Of a stretch of DNA of 64,000 bases, positions 20,531 through 28,293 are shown piece by piece. The position numbers and the translations under genes were made by a program. The notes under the pieces were generated by a model. That model was not told the DNA's origin. It worked only from the letters and a program-made list of their open reading frames with translations, and did no database searches. How positions within the stretch are numbered: position 1 is the stretch's first letter; every line of letters begins with the position of its first letter. Origin of the DNA: a bacterium (GTDB taxonomy: Bacteria > Verrucomicrobiota > Verrucomicrobiia > Limisphaerales > UBA11358); assembly GCA_021780905.1 (NCBI GenBank), contig JAJXXW010000074.1, positions 1 to 64,000 on the forward strand, given 5' to 3'.

Positions 20531-21208
20531 ATGAGCGATGGCAATAATTTCATCCGGGAGGATCCCTGGCGCATTTTTCGCATCATGGCGGAGTTCGTGG
20601 ACTCGTTCCAGACGATGTCGCAGGTCGGACCGGCGGTGACAATTTTCGGTTCGGCGCGGACGGCATCAACGGACAAGTATTACCGTGCCGCCGCGGACAT
20701 CGCGAAGGGGCTGGCCAGGCACAATCTCGCGGTCGTCACCGGCGGCGGGCCGGGCATCATGGAGGCGGCCAACAAGGGCGCGGCGCACGCGGGCGGCAAA
20801 TCCGTCGGCCTCAACATCGAGCTGCCGCACGAGCAAACGGGCAACCGCTTCGCGAATGTGCCGGTGCATTTCCACTATTTTTTTGCGCGCAAGGTTTGCT
20901 TTGTGAAATACAGCCTGGGCTTCGTCTTCATGCCGGGCGGCTTCGGCACACTGGACGAATTTTTTGAGGTGCTGACGCTGGTGCAGACCCAGCGCATCCC
21001 GCAATTCCCGCTCATCCTCTTCGGCAGCGGACATTGGAAGGGTCTGCTGGCGTGGATGAAGGCGCGGCTGGAACAGGACCGGCTCATCAGCCCCGGCGAC
21101 CTCGACCTCGTCAAGCTCACCGACGACGTGGATGAGGTGATCGCGATCATCCGCGACTACGAGCGGCGCGTCGGCCCGCCGGGGACGCTGCCGGTGGCGT
21201 TTGCGTGA
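20531..21208 (+). CDS. LOG-family (TIGR00730) nucleotide phosphoribohydrolase-like protein
   Basis: The 225-residue protein carries both LOG signatures: VVTGGGPGIMEAANKGA and PGGFGTLDEFFEVL. The family cleaves the N-glycosidic bond of nucleoside 5'-monophosphates (cytokinin riboside monophosphates in plants, nucleotide housekeeping in many bacteria). It is a soluble Rossmann-like protein with an N-terminal extension of about 30 residues, as in many bacterial members. It ends 6 bp before pabB and so probably shares an operon with the 4-aminobenzoate genes, although no functional link is established. Confidence 0.88.
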   Translation: MSDGNNFIREDPWRIFRIMAEFVDSFQTMSQVGPAVTIFGSARTASTDKYYRAAADIAKGLARHNLAVVTGGGPGIMEAANKGAAHAGGKSVGLNIELPHEQTGNRFANVPVHFHYFFARKVCFVKYSLGFVFMPGGFGTLDEFFEVLTLVQTQRIPQFPLILFGSGHWKGLLAWMKARLEQDRLISPGDLDLVKLTDDVDEVIAIIRDYERRVGPPGTLPVAFA

Positions 21209-21214
21209 CCATCC

Positions 21215-22702
21215 ATGCGCCCGCTGCTCCAGGAAATCCAAACGCCGCACACGCCGGAATCGCTCGTTGAAACCCTGCGTGGCGAAACGGGGATTGTGCT
21301 GTTGCGGTCAACGCAATTTGATTCGCCGGCCGCGCGGTATTCCTTGGTGGCGACCCAACCGTTTTTGACCTTCCGTTCGTTTGGGTCGCGCTGCGAGATA
21401 ACGCATCATCCGTCACTCGTAACGCAGAACCAGTTTGGCAACCCGTGGCACCTTCTGGACGCGCTCATGGCGCGCTTTGAACTGCTGGACGAAATTGATC
21501 TGCCATTTCCGCTGGGCGGCGCGTTCGGCTATTGGGGCTACGACCTCAAGAACTTCACCGAGCCAAAACTGTCGCGCCGGACGGTGAACGATCTGGAATT
21601 GCCGGACTGCCACGTTGGCTTCTACGACAGCGTGGTGGTGTTCGACCACCGGCTTGGGAAAGTCTGCATCGTTTCCACGGGCCTGAACGCCGATGGGTCG
21701 TGCAGCGAAATGAGGGCCAAGACCCAGTTGGACTTTTGGAAATGCCGGATTCAAGAGCCGGAGTTTTCATGCAAGGACGCAACGACGCGAAGGGTGGAAG
21801 AACAACGCGCCTCTGCGCTTTTGCGTGATCCTTCGTCGAATCTCACGCGGGAAGAGTTCATTGCCAAAATTGGCCGGGCGCAAAGTCTGATCCGCGCCGG
21901 CGACATTTATCAGGTCAATTTGTCGCACCGGCTTTCGGCGCACAGCGGCTGCACCGGCTGGGAATGGTTTCAAAAGTTGAGCGCGGTTTCGCCCGCGCCA
22001 TTCGCCGCGTTCCTGGACTGCGGCGCATTGCAAATCGCGTCCTCCTCGCCGGAACAATTTCTGCGCTTGAGCGGCGCGCACATCGTCACCCGGCCGATCA
22101 AAGGCACCCGCCCCCGCGCCGCCAACATCACGCGCGACGCACAGCTCGCCTACGAGTTGCAGACCAGTGCGAAGGAACTGGCCGAACTCGTGATGATCAC
22201 CGACCTGTTGCGCAATGATCTGGGCAAGGTCTGCGAATTCGGCAGCGTGCAGGTGCCGGAACTGGCCAGGCTGGAAAAATTCGCACAGGTGCAGCATCTG
22301 GTTTCCACCGTCGAAGGCCGGCTGCGCCGGGACGTGACGCATTTCGCCGCGTTCGCGTCGTGTTTCCCCGGCGGCAGCATCACCGGCGCGCCGAAATTCC
22401 GCGCGATGGAAATCATTGACGAACTGGAACCGGTTGCGCGCGGCCCCTATTGCGGCGCCATCGGCTACCTGGGCTTCAACCGCGAAAGCCAGTTGAGCAT
22501 CGCCATCCGCACGGCGGTTTGCGCGGACGGGAAAATTCATTTCAACACCGGCGCCGGCATCGTGGCCGATTCCGATCCGGTGGCGGAATATGAGGAGACG
22601 CTGGCGAAAGCGGCCGGTTTTATGGCGGCGCTGAAACTTCCAAGCGCAACGCAAAGGCGCGACGGCGCAGGAAAATTAAAACCTTGCGGCTTTGCGGCTT
22701 GA
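21215..22702 (+). CDS. pabB: Aminodeoxychorismate synthase component I
   Basis: The 495-residue enzyme aminates chorismate to 4-amino-4-deoxychorismate for folate synthesis. The chorismate-binding domain shows GDIYQVNLSHRL, RPIKGTRPR, ELVMITDLLRNDLG and PGGSITGAPKFRAMEIIDELE, typical of PabB/TrpE. Two stretches do not look native. Residues near 186-207 (KDATTRRVEEQRASALLRD) and the last ~18 residues (ATQRRDGAGKLKPCGFAA) are encoded by a palindromic DNA element (see repeats). The first sits between the N-terminal and catalytic domains. The second replaces the C-terminal tail and supplies the stop. The next gene is the lyase pabC. No fused glutaminase is present. Confidence 0.92.
   Translation: MRPLLQEIQTPHTPESLVETLRGETGIVLLRSTQFDSPAARYSLVATQPFLTFRSFGSRCEITHHPSLVTQNQFGNPWHLLDALMARFELLDEIDLPFPLGGAFGYWGYDLKNFTEPKLSRRTVNDLELPDCHVGFYDSVVVFDHRLGKVCIVSTGLNADGSCSEMRAKTQLDFWKCRIQEPEFSCKDATTRRVEEQRASALLRDPSSNLTREEFIAKIGRAQSLIRAGDIYQVNLSHRLSAHSGCTGWEWFQKLSAVSPAPFAAFLDCGALQIASSSPEQFLRLSGAHIVTRPIKGTRPRAANITRDAQLAYELQTSAKELAELVMITDLLRNDLGKVCEFGSVQVPELARLEKFAQVQHLVSTVEGRLRRDVTHFAAFASCFPGGSITGAPKFRAMEIIDELEPVARGPYCGAIGYLGFNRESQLSIAIRTAVCADGKIHFNTGAGIVADSDPVAEYEETLAKAAGFMAALKLPSATQRRDGAGKLKPCGFAA
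21770..21834 (+). repeat. Palindromic interspersed element inside pabB (copy 1)
   Basis: The left arm reads GCAAGGACGCAACGACGCGA and the right arm CGCCTCTGCGCTTTTGCGTG. The arms are imperfectly complementary and built of CGCAA/TTGCG units. The element is in frame and adds about 22 codons between two pabB domains. Elements of this 'gcaaagacgcaaag...ctttgcgtctttgc' type are known as dispersed intergenic repeats in many bacterial genomes. Confidence 0.6.
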
Positions 22703-22714
22703 AGTCTTTGCGTT
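22648..22714 (+). repeat. Palindromic interspersed element at the pabB/pabC junction (copy 2)
   Basis: AACGCAAAG at 22648-22656 and CTTTGCGTT at 22706-22714 are perfect complements. The interior arms (GGCGCGACGGCGCAGG and CCTTGCGGCTTTGCGGC) are partly complementary. The pabB stop codon (22700-22702) lies inside the right arm, and the pabC start is 11 bp beyond it. It belongs to the same repeat type as the copy at 21770-21834. Confidence 0.65.
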
Positions 22715-22724
22715 AAAAACCGGC

Positions 22725-23570
22725 ATGTTCGTTTTCTTGAACGGAAAAATCCTGACCGAGGCGGAAGCCGTCGTGCCCTGGAATGACCGCGGCTGGCTGC
22801 TGGGCGACGGACTGTTTGAGACGATGCGCGTGGCGAACGGAAAAACCTTCCGCGGCGCGCAGCATCTGGAACGGCTCACGCGCGGCGCGGAATTTTTGAA
22901 AATCACGCCGCCGTTCACGCCCCGGGAAATGGAGAAATACGCCCGGCAGCTCGTCGAACAAAATCAAATGCCCGAGGCGGTTTTGCGCGTGACGCTGACG
23001 CGCGGATCGGGCGGGCGCGGGTATTCCCCGAAAAATTCCGGTCCGCCGACGCTGGCCATGACGTTGCATCCGTTGCCGCCGCGAAATGCGGACGAGCCGT
23101 TACAATGGAGCCTGATCACGTCGTCATTTCGGGTTCCGGCCGGCGACGGGCTGGCGTCCTTCAAGACGACCAGCAAGCTTTTGAACGTGCTGGCACGGGC
23201 CGAGGCGGAGGAAAAAGGCGCGGACGAGGCGCTGCTCTTGAACACGAATGGCGAAGTGGCGGAAACGGCCGGCGGCAACCTGTTTTGGATTTATGACGAC
23301 CAGGTTTGCACCGCGCCGACGGGACGCGGCGTGCTGCCGGGCATCACGCGGGCGGTGGTGCTGGAAATCTGCCAGACGCTCGGACTGACGGCGAACCAGC
23401 GCATCCTCAAGCCGGAGCAGCTCCGCCAGGCGGCCGGCATTTTTATCACGCAAAGCGCGCTTGGCATCATTCCGGTCACCGCGTTTGACGGGCAGCCGGT
23501 CGCACCGTCACCGCTGGTGGACCGGATTGCCGACGCTTACGCCGAAATGGTGCGGCGTGAGTCGGCTTAA
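22725..23570 (+). CDS. pabC: Aminodeoxychorismate lyase / class IV aminotransferase
   Basis: This 281-residue PLP protein belongs to fold type IV. The N-terminal FLNGKIL...DRGWLLGDGLFETMRV is typical. The PLP lysine is in SFKTTSKLLNVLA, and the Glu that contacts the pyridine nitrogen is in AETAGGNLFW. The placement directly after pabB makes 4-amino-4-deoxychorismate lyase, which yields 4-aminobenzoate and pyruvate, more likely than a branched-chain or D-amino-acid transaminase. The ATG at 22725 (MFVFLNGKIL) is chosen because the upstream in-frame codons come from the palindromic repeat. Confidence 0.85.
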   Translation: MFVFLNGKILTEAEAVVPWNDRGWLLGDGLFETMRVANGKTFRGAQHLERLTRGAEFLKITPPFTPREMEKYARQLVEQNQMPEAVLRVTLTRGSGGRGYSPKNSGPPTLAMTLHPLPPRNADEPLQWSLITSSFRVPAGDGLASFKTTSKLLNVLARAEAEEKGADEALLLNTNGEVAETAGGNLFWIYDDQVCTAPTGRGVLPGITRAVVLEICQTLGLTANQRILKPEQLRQAAGIFITQSALGIIPVTAFDGQPVAPSPLVDRIADAYAEMVRRESA

Positions 23571-23661
23571 CCGGTTCAATTAGATATTGTCAAATCGTCG
23601 CCGGCCGCTTGCCATTTCAACGGCGGCGGGCGTATGCTGGGTCAAGACCACGAGGTGATTT

Positions 23662-24354
23662 ATGATGAACGCAAGTCTTGACCGTTGTTTTTCCTTCATC
23701 AACAGCCACAGCCTTCCGGGGGCGCGGGCGACGCCCCTCGGAGTGCGGCGCGCGGTGACGATTTCGCGCCAGGCTGGGGCCGGCGGGTTGGCGGTCGCCG
23801 AAAAGCTGGCGGCTTATTTGCAGCCGCAGGCTCCGCCCAACAACCCGACTTGGACGGTTTTTGACCGGGATTTGATGACTCGGGTCCTGGCCGAACATGA
23901 TTTGCCCAGCCACCTGGCCAAGTTTTTGCCGGAAGATCGCATCTCGGCGATTGAAGACGCCCTGGCCGATATTTTCGGTGTGCGGCCAACCTCGAAAACG
24001 CTGGTGGAGCAGACAGCGGAAACCATGATGAAGCTCGCCGAACTGGGCAGTGTCATTCTCGTCGGTCGCGCCGGCAACATCGTGACGGCAAAATTGCCGC
24101 ACGTTTTCCATGTGCGGCTGGTGGCCAGCTTGGAAGACCGGATTCAACGCATCTGTGCTGCCGACCGCAAAACGCCGGCGGAGGCGCGGCGGTTTTGTCT
24201 GGAGGAGGAGCAGGCCCGCGCCCGCTATGTAAAAACTTATTACCACGCGGACATCAACGACCCGCTGCTCTACCATCTGGTGATCAACACCAGTCGCGTG
24301 GGCTATGACAACGCCACGCACATGATCGGCGAAGCCGTGCGGCAACGGGTATAA
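23662..24354 (+). CDS. Cytidylate-kinase-like family protein
   Basis: The 230-residue protein resembles the 'cytidylate kinase-like' P-loop family. The N-terminal VTISRQAGAGGLAVAEKLAA stands where the Walker A would be (a GAGG/GSGG variant), followed by VFDRDLM, ILVGRAGNIVT, a HVRLVASLEDRIQRI lid region and the arginine-rich ARARYVKTYYHADIND. The true substrate of this family is not well established and it should not be equated with Cmk. The ATG at 23662 follows a good ribosome site (GAGGTG at 23651-23656). It appears to be monocistronic or to lead into the L,D-transpeptidase. Confidence 0.8.
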   Translation: MMNASLDRCFSFINSHSLPGARATPLGVRRAVTISRQAGAGGLAVAEKLAAYLQPQAPPNNPTWTVFDRDLMTRVLAEHDLPSHLAKFLPEDRISAIEDALADIFGVRPTSKTLVEQTAETMMKLAELGSVILVGRAGNIVTAKLPHVFHVRLVASLEDRIQRICAADRKTPAEARRFCLEEEQARARYVKTYYHADINDPLLYHLVINTSRVGYDNATHMIGEAVRQRV

Positions 24355-24410
24355 AACGGGTATAATAATCCAATCTTGGGTTTAAGGACGGGGTTGGCTA
24401 GATTTCCGTC

Positions 24411-25511
24411 GTGCCGTTTTTGGAAAAATCCTCTGCCCGCCGCCGACGCCGCCGGGTTGGCGACCTTCTGGCGGTGCTGCTGCTGGTGGCGGTCATGGGA
24501 GGTATGTTTTGGCTTTGGTGGCACGAGGCGAACATCAAAAAACATAAACAACGCCGCGAAATCACCGCCACTCCAGCCACTGTAATCGCTCCGGCGGCAC
24601 CGGTGGCCCGGCCCAAGCCCCCCATAGTAGTGCGGCAGTCACCAGCGGATTTTCCGCGGCCGGCCCGGGACGGGTTTGAGGGGCAAGTCGCGCTGGCGCG
24701 GCGGGCGATTTCGCCGGGTTCGCTGGACGCGGCCATCGGCTCGCAAACGCGCGCGGCCATCGCGGCCTTTCAACGTTCACAAAATATTTTCGAGACGGCC
24801 GCCCTGGACACGAACACGCGCCCTTGGCTTACGCTCGACACGCCGTTGCTGACGACTTATACGGTCACGACCAACGACCTCGCGCGCCTTCAGCCGCTCG
24901 GCAAAACGTGGCTGGCCAAGTCGGAGCAATCCGCGCTGGACTACGAAACCATTTTGGAACTGGTCGCAGAAACGGCCCACGCGCATCCGCTGCTGATCCG
25001 GAAACTGAATCCGGCGGTGAACTGGACGAATGTGCCGGCGGGAACCGTTTTGAATATCCCCGACGTGCATTATCCGGAGCCGGCGGAAAAAGCGGCGCAG
25101 GTGGTCATTCATTTGTCGGACAAGTATCTGGAGGCGTTCGGCGCGGGGACGAATTTACTGCTGCATTGCCCGTGCAGCATCGCCGCGCGGGTCGAGAAGC
25201 GGCCGGTCGGCGAACTGCACGTCATCGTGGTCGCCCCGCATCCGAATTATACGGTGAATCCTGAGTTGTTCCCCGAATCGGAGGAGTTGCAGGCCATCGG
25301 CCATAAGCTGATTTTGCCGCCCGGCCCGAACAACCCCGTCGGCGTCGCGTGGATCGGCCTCGACCGGCCGGGCTACGGAATCCACGGCACGCCGAACCCG
25401 GAGCAGGTCGGGCGCACGGAGTCGCACGGCTGCTTCCGCCTCGCGAACTGGGACGCGGAATATTTGCTCAAGCTGGTCTGGATCGGCATGCCGGTGGAAG
25501 TGGTGCCGTAA
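24411..25511 (+). CDS. L,D-transpeptidase (YkuD) with N-terminal anchor and peptidoglycan-binding domain
   Basis: The 366-residue protein starts at a GTG at 24411. Basic residues (RRRRRR) precede one membrane segment (about 17-38). A peptidoglycan-binding-like domain follows (QVALARRAISPGSLDAAIGS, TRAAIAAFQRSQNIFE), then a LysM-like stretch (TYTVTTNDLARL, VPAGTVLNIPD). The YkuD catalytic domain has GYGIHGTPNPEQVG and SHGCFRL, with the nucleophilic Cys at about residue 340. It should form 3-3 cross-links in peptidoglycan or anchor proteins to it, in the periplasm. Confidence 0.92.
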   Translation: MPFLEKSSARRRRRRVGDLLAVLLLVAVMGGMFWLWWHEANIKKHKQRREITATPATVIAPAAPVARPKPPIVVRQSPADFPRPARDGFEGQVALARRAISPGSLDAAIGSQTRAAIAAFQRSQNIFETAALDTNTRPWLTLDTPLLTTYTVTTNDLARLQPLGKTWLAKSEQSALDYETILELVAETAHAHPLLIRKLNPAVNWTNVPAGTVLNIPDVHYPEPAEKAAQVVIHLSDKYLEAFGAGTNLLLHCPCSIAARVEKRPVGELHVIVVAPHPNYTVNPELFPESEELQAIGHKLILPPGPNNPVGVAWIGLDRPGYGIHGTPNPEQVGRTESHGCFRLANWDAEYLLKLVWIGMPVEVVP

Positions 25512-25630
25512 AACCCTGAAACGGCGGCCGTCCGCCAGGGCTTCCAATTTTCGCGCAAAATTATCATTGCCCGGCGGCGGGATTTGGTAAAACTGTTCAG
25601 TGAACATAACGAAATAACGAAAGTAAAAAT

Positions 25631-26233
25631 ATGATTGCATTGATTGTGATTCTCGCCGTTTTGATTCTTCTCGTCCTGATCGTCGCCGGTTCGGTGGTCG
25701 GCATCTACAACAAGCTGGTGACGATGCGCAACCGCTACAAAAATGCCTACGCGCAGATTGACGTGCAGCTCAAGCGCCGCTACGACCTGATCCCCAATCT
25801 CGTTGAAACCGCCAAGGGCTATATGGCGCACGAGCGCGGCACGCTGGAAGCCGTCACGCAGGCCCGTAATATCGCCTACGGCGCCGCCAAGGCCGCGGCG
25901 GAAAATCCCGGCGACGCCACCGCCATGAAGAGCCTGGCCACCGCCGAAACGGGTCTCGGCGGCGCGTTGAGCCGGCTACTGATGGTCAGCGAACAGTATC
26001 CCGACCTCAAGGCGAACCAGAACATGATGCAGCTCTCGGAGGAACTGACCTCGACGGAAAACAAAATTTCCTTCGCGCGCCAGGCCTACAACGATTCGGT
26101 GATGACTTACAACACCGACCGCGAAGTGTTTCCCAGCAATCTCATCGCCGGCATGTTCAACTTCGGCCCGGCGGAACTGTTCGTCATTGAAAAGCCGGAG
26201 GAGAAGGACGCTCCCAAGGTTTCGTTTTCGTGA
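25631..26233 (+). CDS. lemA: LemA family membrane protein
   Basis: The 200-residue protein has one N-terminal membrane helix (about 2-22) and then the LemA helical domain. The conserved blocks are YNKLVTMRNRYKNAYAQIDV, QLKRRYDLIPNLVETAKGY, SENLKANQN-like YPDLKANQNMMQLSEEL and TENKISFARQAYNDSVMTYN. The function of LemA is not firmly known. It lies 80 bp upstream of an M48 metalloprotease, and lemA next to an M48/HtpX protease is a recurring arrangement that suggests shared membrane protein quality control. Confidence 0.93.
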   Translation: MIALIVILAVLILLVLIVAGSVVGIYNKLVTMRNRYKNAYAQIDVQLKRRYDLIPNLVETAKGYMAHERGTLEAVTQARNIAYGAAKAAAENPGDATAMKSLATAETGLGGALSRLLMVSEQYPDLKANQNMMQLSEELTSTENKISFARQAYNDSVMTYNTDREVFPSNLIAGMFNFGPAELFVIEKPEEKDAPKVSFS

Positions 26234-26313
26234 TGTTTTGAAAGGTTGAATCGTTGCAGCGGCCGCCACGTTTGCCGCCGCCACCGGTTCACGATTCAAC
26301 CGATCACGCTTCA

Positions 26314-28293
26314 ATGCCCATGGACTTCTTTGCGCGCCAGGATCAGGCCAGAAAGAAAACCAGGTGGCTGGTCGTTTATTTTGCTCTGGCCGTCGCGGCG
26401 ATGATTGCCGCCATTTACATCGCCTTCATCCTGATTTTTTCGGGCGTTCAAGCGCACCAGCAGGGTTACGGCGACCCGCCGCCGCCAATGACGCTATGGC
26501 AGCCGCTCCTGTTTATCATCGTGTCACTCGGCACGCTCGGCATGGTTTTGATTGGCAGCACTTATAAAACCATGGCGCTCGCGGCCGGCGGCAGCGCCGT
26601 GTCCGAAATGATGGGCGGACGGCTCGTGGCTCCCAGCTCCACCGTTCCCGACGAACGCAAGCTGCTCAACGTCGTCGAGGAAATGGCCATCGCCGCCGGC
26701 GTGCCCGTGCCGCCGGTCTATGTCCTGGACGAGGAAGACGGCATCAACGCCTTCGCCGCCGGCCACCAGCCGGGTGATGCGACGGTGACCGTGACGCGCG
26801 GCTGCATGAAACTGTTGTCCCGCGACGAATTACAGGGCGTCATCGGCCATGAGTTCAGCCACATTCTCAACGGCGACATGCGGATGAACCTCCGGCTCAT
26901 GGGGATGATTTTCGGGATTTTGTGTCTGGCGATCCTCGGTCGGATTCTGTTGCAAACCGCGCGCGGTGGCGGGCGTAGCCGCGGCCAAAACCCGCTGCCA
27001 CTGCTGGGCCTCGCCCTGCTGGTGATCGGCTACATCGGCGTGTTTTTCGGGCGGTTGATCCAGGCCGCCGTCAGTCGCCAGCGCGAATTCCTGGCCGACG
27101 CCGCGTCGGTCCAGTTCACGCGCAATCCCGGCGGCATTACCGGCGCGCTGAAGAAAATCGGCGGCCTGGGCGAAACCGGTTCGCGTCTCACCCACGCGCA
27201 CGCCGAAGAGCTGACGCACTTTTTTTTCGTCAACGGCGTCAGTGAACCGTTCATCGGCCTGCTCGAAACCCATCCGCCGCTCGGCGAACGCATCCGCGCC
27301 TTCGACCCGGCCTTCGATGGAAAATTTTCTTATGTGCGTTACGATGGCCTGGGCCAACCGCCGGAAGCCCCGGCGAAATCCAACCATCCGCCGCCGCCAA
27401 ACATCTTTGACACCGTGGTCGGCGGCGCCATCCTGGCTTCCGGCGAGCCGGCACGCCCGCCGGTCATTCGCGCTCAATCTGTCCTGCCCCGGCTCGGCCA
27501 GCCCACCCCGCTGCATTTGCAATACGCCGAACAGTTGCGCGACGCCCTGCCCGCCAGCGTAAAGGCCGCCGCCCGCGAGCCGCTCGAGGCGACCGCCTTG
27601 ATTTACGCCCTGATTTTGAGTTTGGACGAGGCCGAGCGCGCGACGCAACTAGCCGAGCTTGGCAAACGCGCCGGCCCGGAAATCGCGCAAAAAACCGCCG
27701 CGCTGTTCCCCGACGTTTCCCAGGCCGCCGCGCATGCACACCTGCCGATGGTGAATCTGGCGATCGGCACGCTCCGGCATCTGACGGCGGAACAGTTCAA
27801 CCAATTTTCCGAAACGCTCCAATGGCTTGTGGCCAGCGACGGAAAAGTCGAGCTGTTTGAATTCGTCCTGCAAAAAGTTGTGCTCCGGCATCTTGCGCCG
27901 CAGTTTGGCGGTGCCCGCCCGAAGCCCGTGCAATTCTACACGCTCAAACCGCTCGTGCCGGACTGCGCCGTGGTTTTGTCAGCGCTGGCCAACGTCGGCA
28001 GCGCTGACGCGGGGAAAATCCAAAATGCCTTTGATGCCGGCGCGCCGTTTCTGCACGCACCCGCCGGTGTGCCGCTGGCCTTGCTGCCGGGCGAACAATG
28101 TGGCGTGGAGCCGCTGGACGCCGCCCTGAACCGGCTGGCGCTCGCGGTGCCGATCATCAAAAAAAATCTGCTCCAAGCCTGCGCCCATGTCGTCGGCGCG
28201 GACGGCGTGATTCAGGAAACCGAGGCGGAACTGCTGCGCGCCGTGGCCGACACGCTGGACTGCCCGATGCCGCCGCTGGGTGTTGGCGAGTGA
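26314..28293 (+). CDS. Membrane M48 metalloprotease (HtpX-like) with TerB-like C-terminal region
   Basis: The 659-residue protein has two N-terminal membrane helices (about 18-44 and 62-86). The zinc motif is HEFSH (His179, Glu180, His183) in GVIGHEFSHILNGD. Two further hydrophobic segments follow, then REFLADAASV, which carries the third ligand Glu. Beyond about residue 390 the protein is longer than plain HtpX: the segments LQWLVASDGKVELFEFVLQK and ACAHVVGADGVIQETEAELL look like TerB/TerB-like helical repeats. The ATG at 26314 or 26320 is the likely start. The stop codon directly abuts the stop of the convergent pheT. Confidence 0.9.
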   Translation: MPMDFFARQDQARKKTRWLVVYFALAVAAMIAAIYIAFILIFSGVQAHQQGYGDPPPPMTLWQPLLFIIVSLGTLGMVLIGSTYKTMALAAGGSAVSEMMGGRLVAPSSTVPDERKLLNVVEEMAIAAGVPVPPVYVLDEEDGINAFAAGHQPGDATVTVTRGCMKLLSRDELQGVIGHEFSHILNGDMRMNLRLMGMIFGILCLAILGRILLQTARGGGRSRGQNPLPLLGLALLVIGYIGVFFGRLIQAAVSRQREFLADAASVQFTRNPGGITGALKKIGGLGETGSRLTHAHAEELTHFFFVNGVSEPFIGLLETHPPLGERIRAFDPAFDGKFSYVRYDGLGQPPEAPAKSNHPPPPNIFDTVVGGAILASGEPARPPVIRAQSVLPRLGQPTPLHLQYAEQLRDALPASVKAAAREPLEATALIYALILSLDEAERATQLAELGKRAGPEIAQKTAALFPDVSQAAAHAHLPMVNLAIGTLRHLTAEQFNQFSETLQWLVASDGKVELFEFVLQKVVLRHLAPQFGGARPKPVQFYTLKPLVPDCAVVLSALANVGSADAGKIQNAFDAGAPFLHAPAGVPLALLPGEQCGVEPLDAALNRLALAVPIIKKNLLQACAHVVGADGVIQETEAELLRAVADTLDCPMPPLGVGE

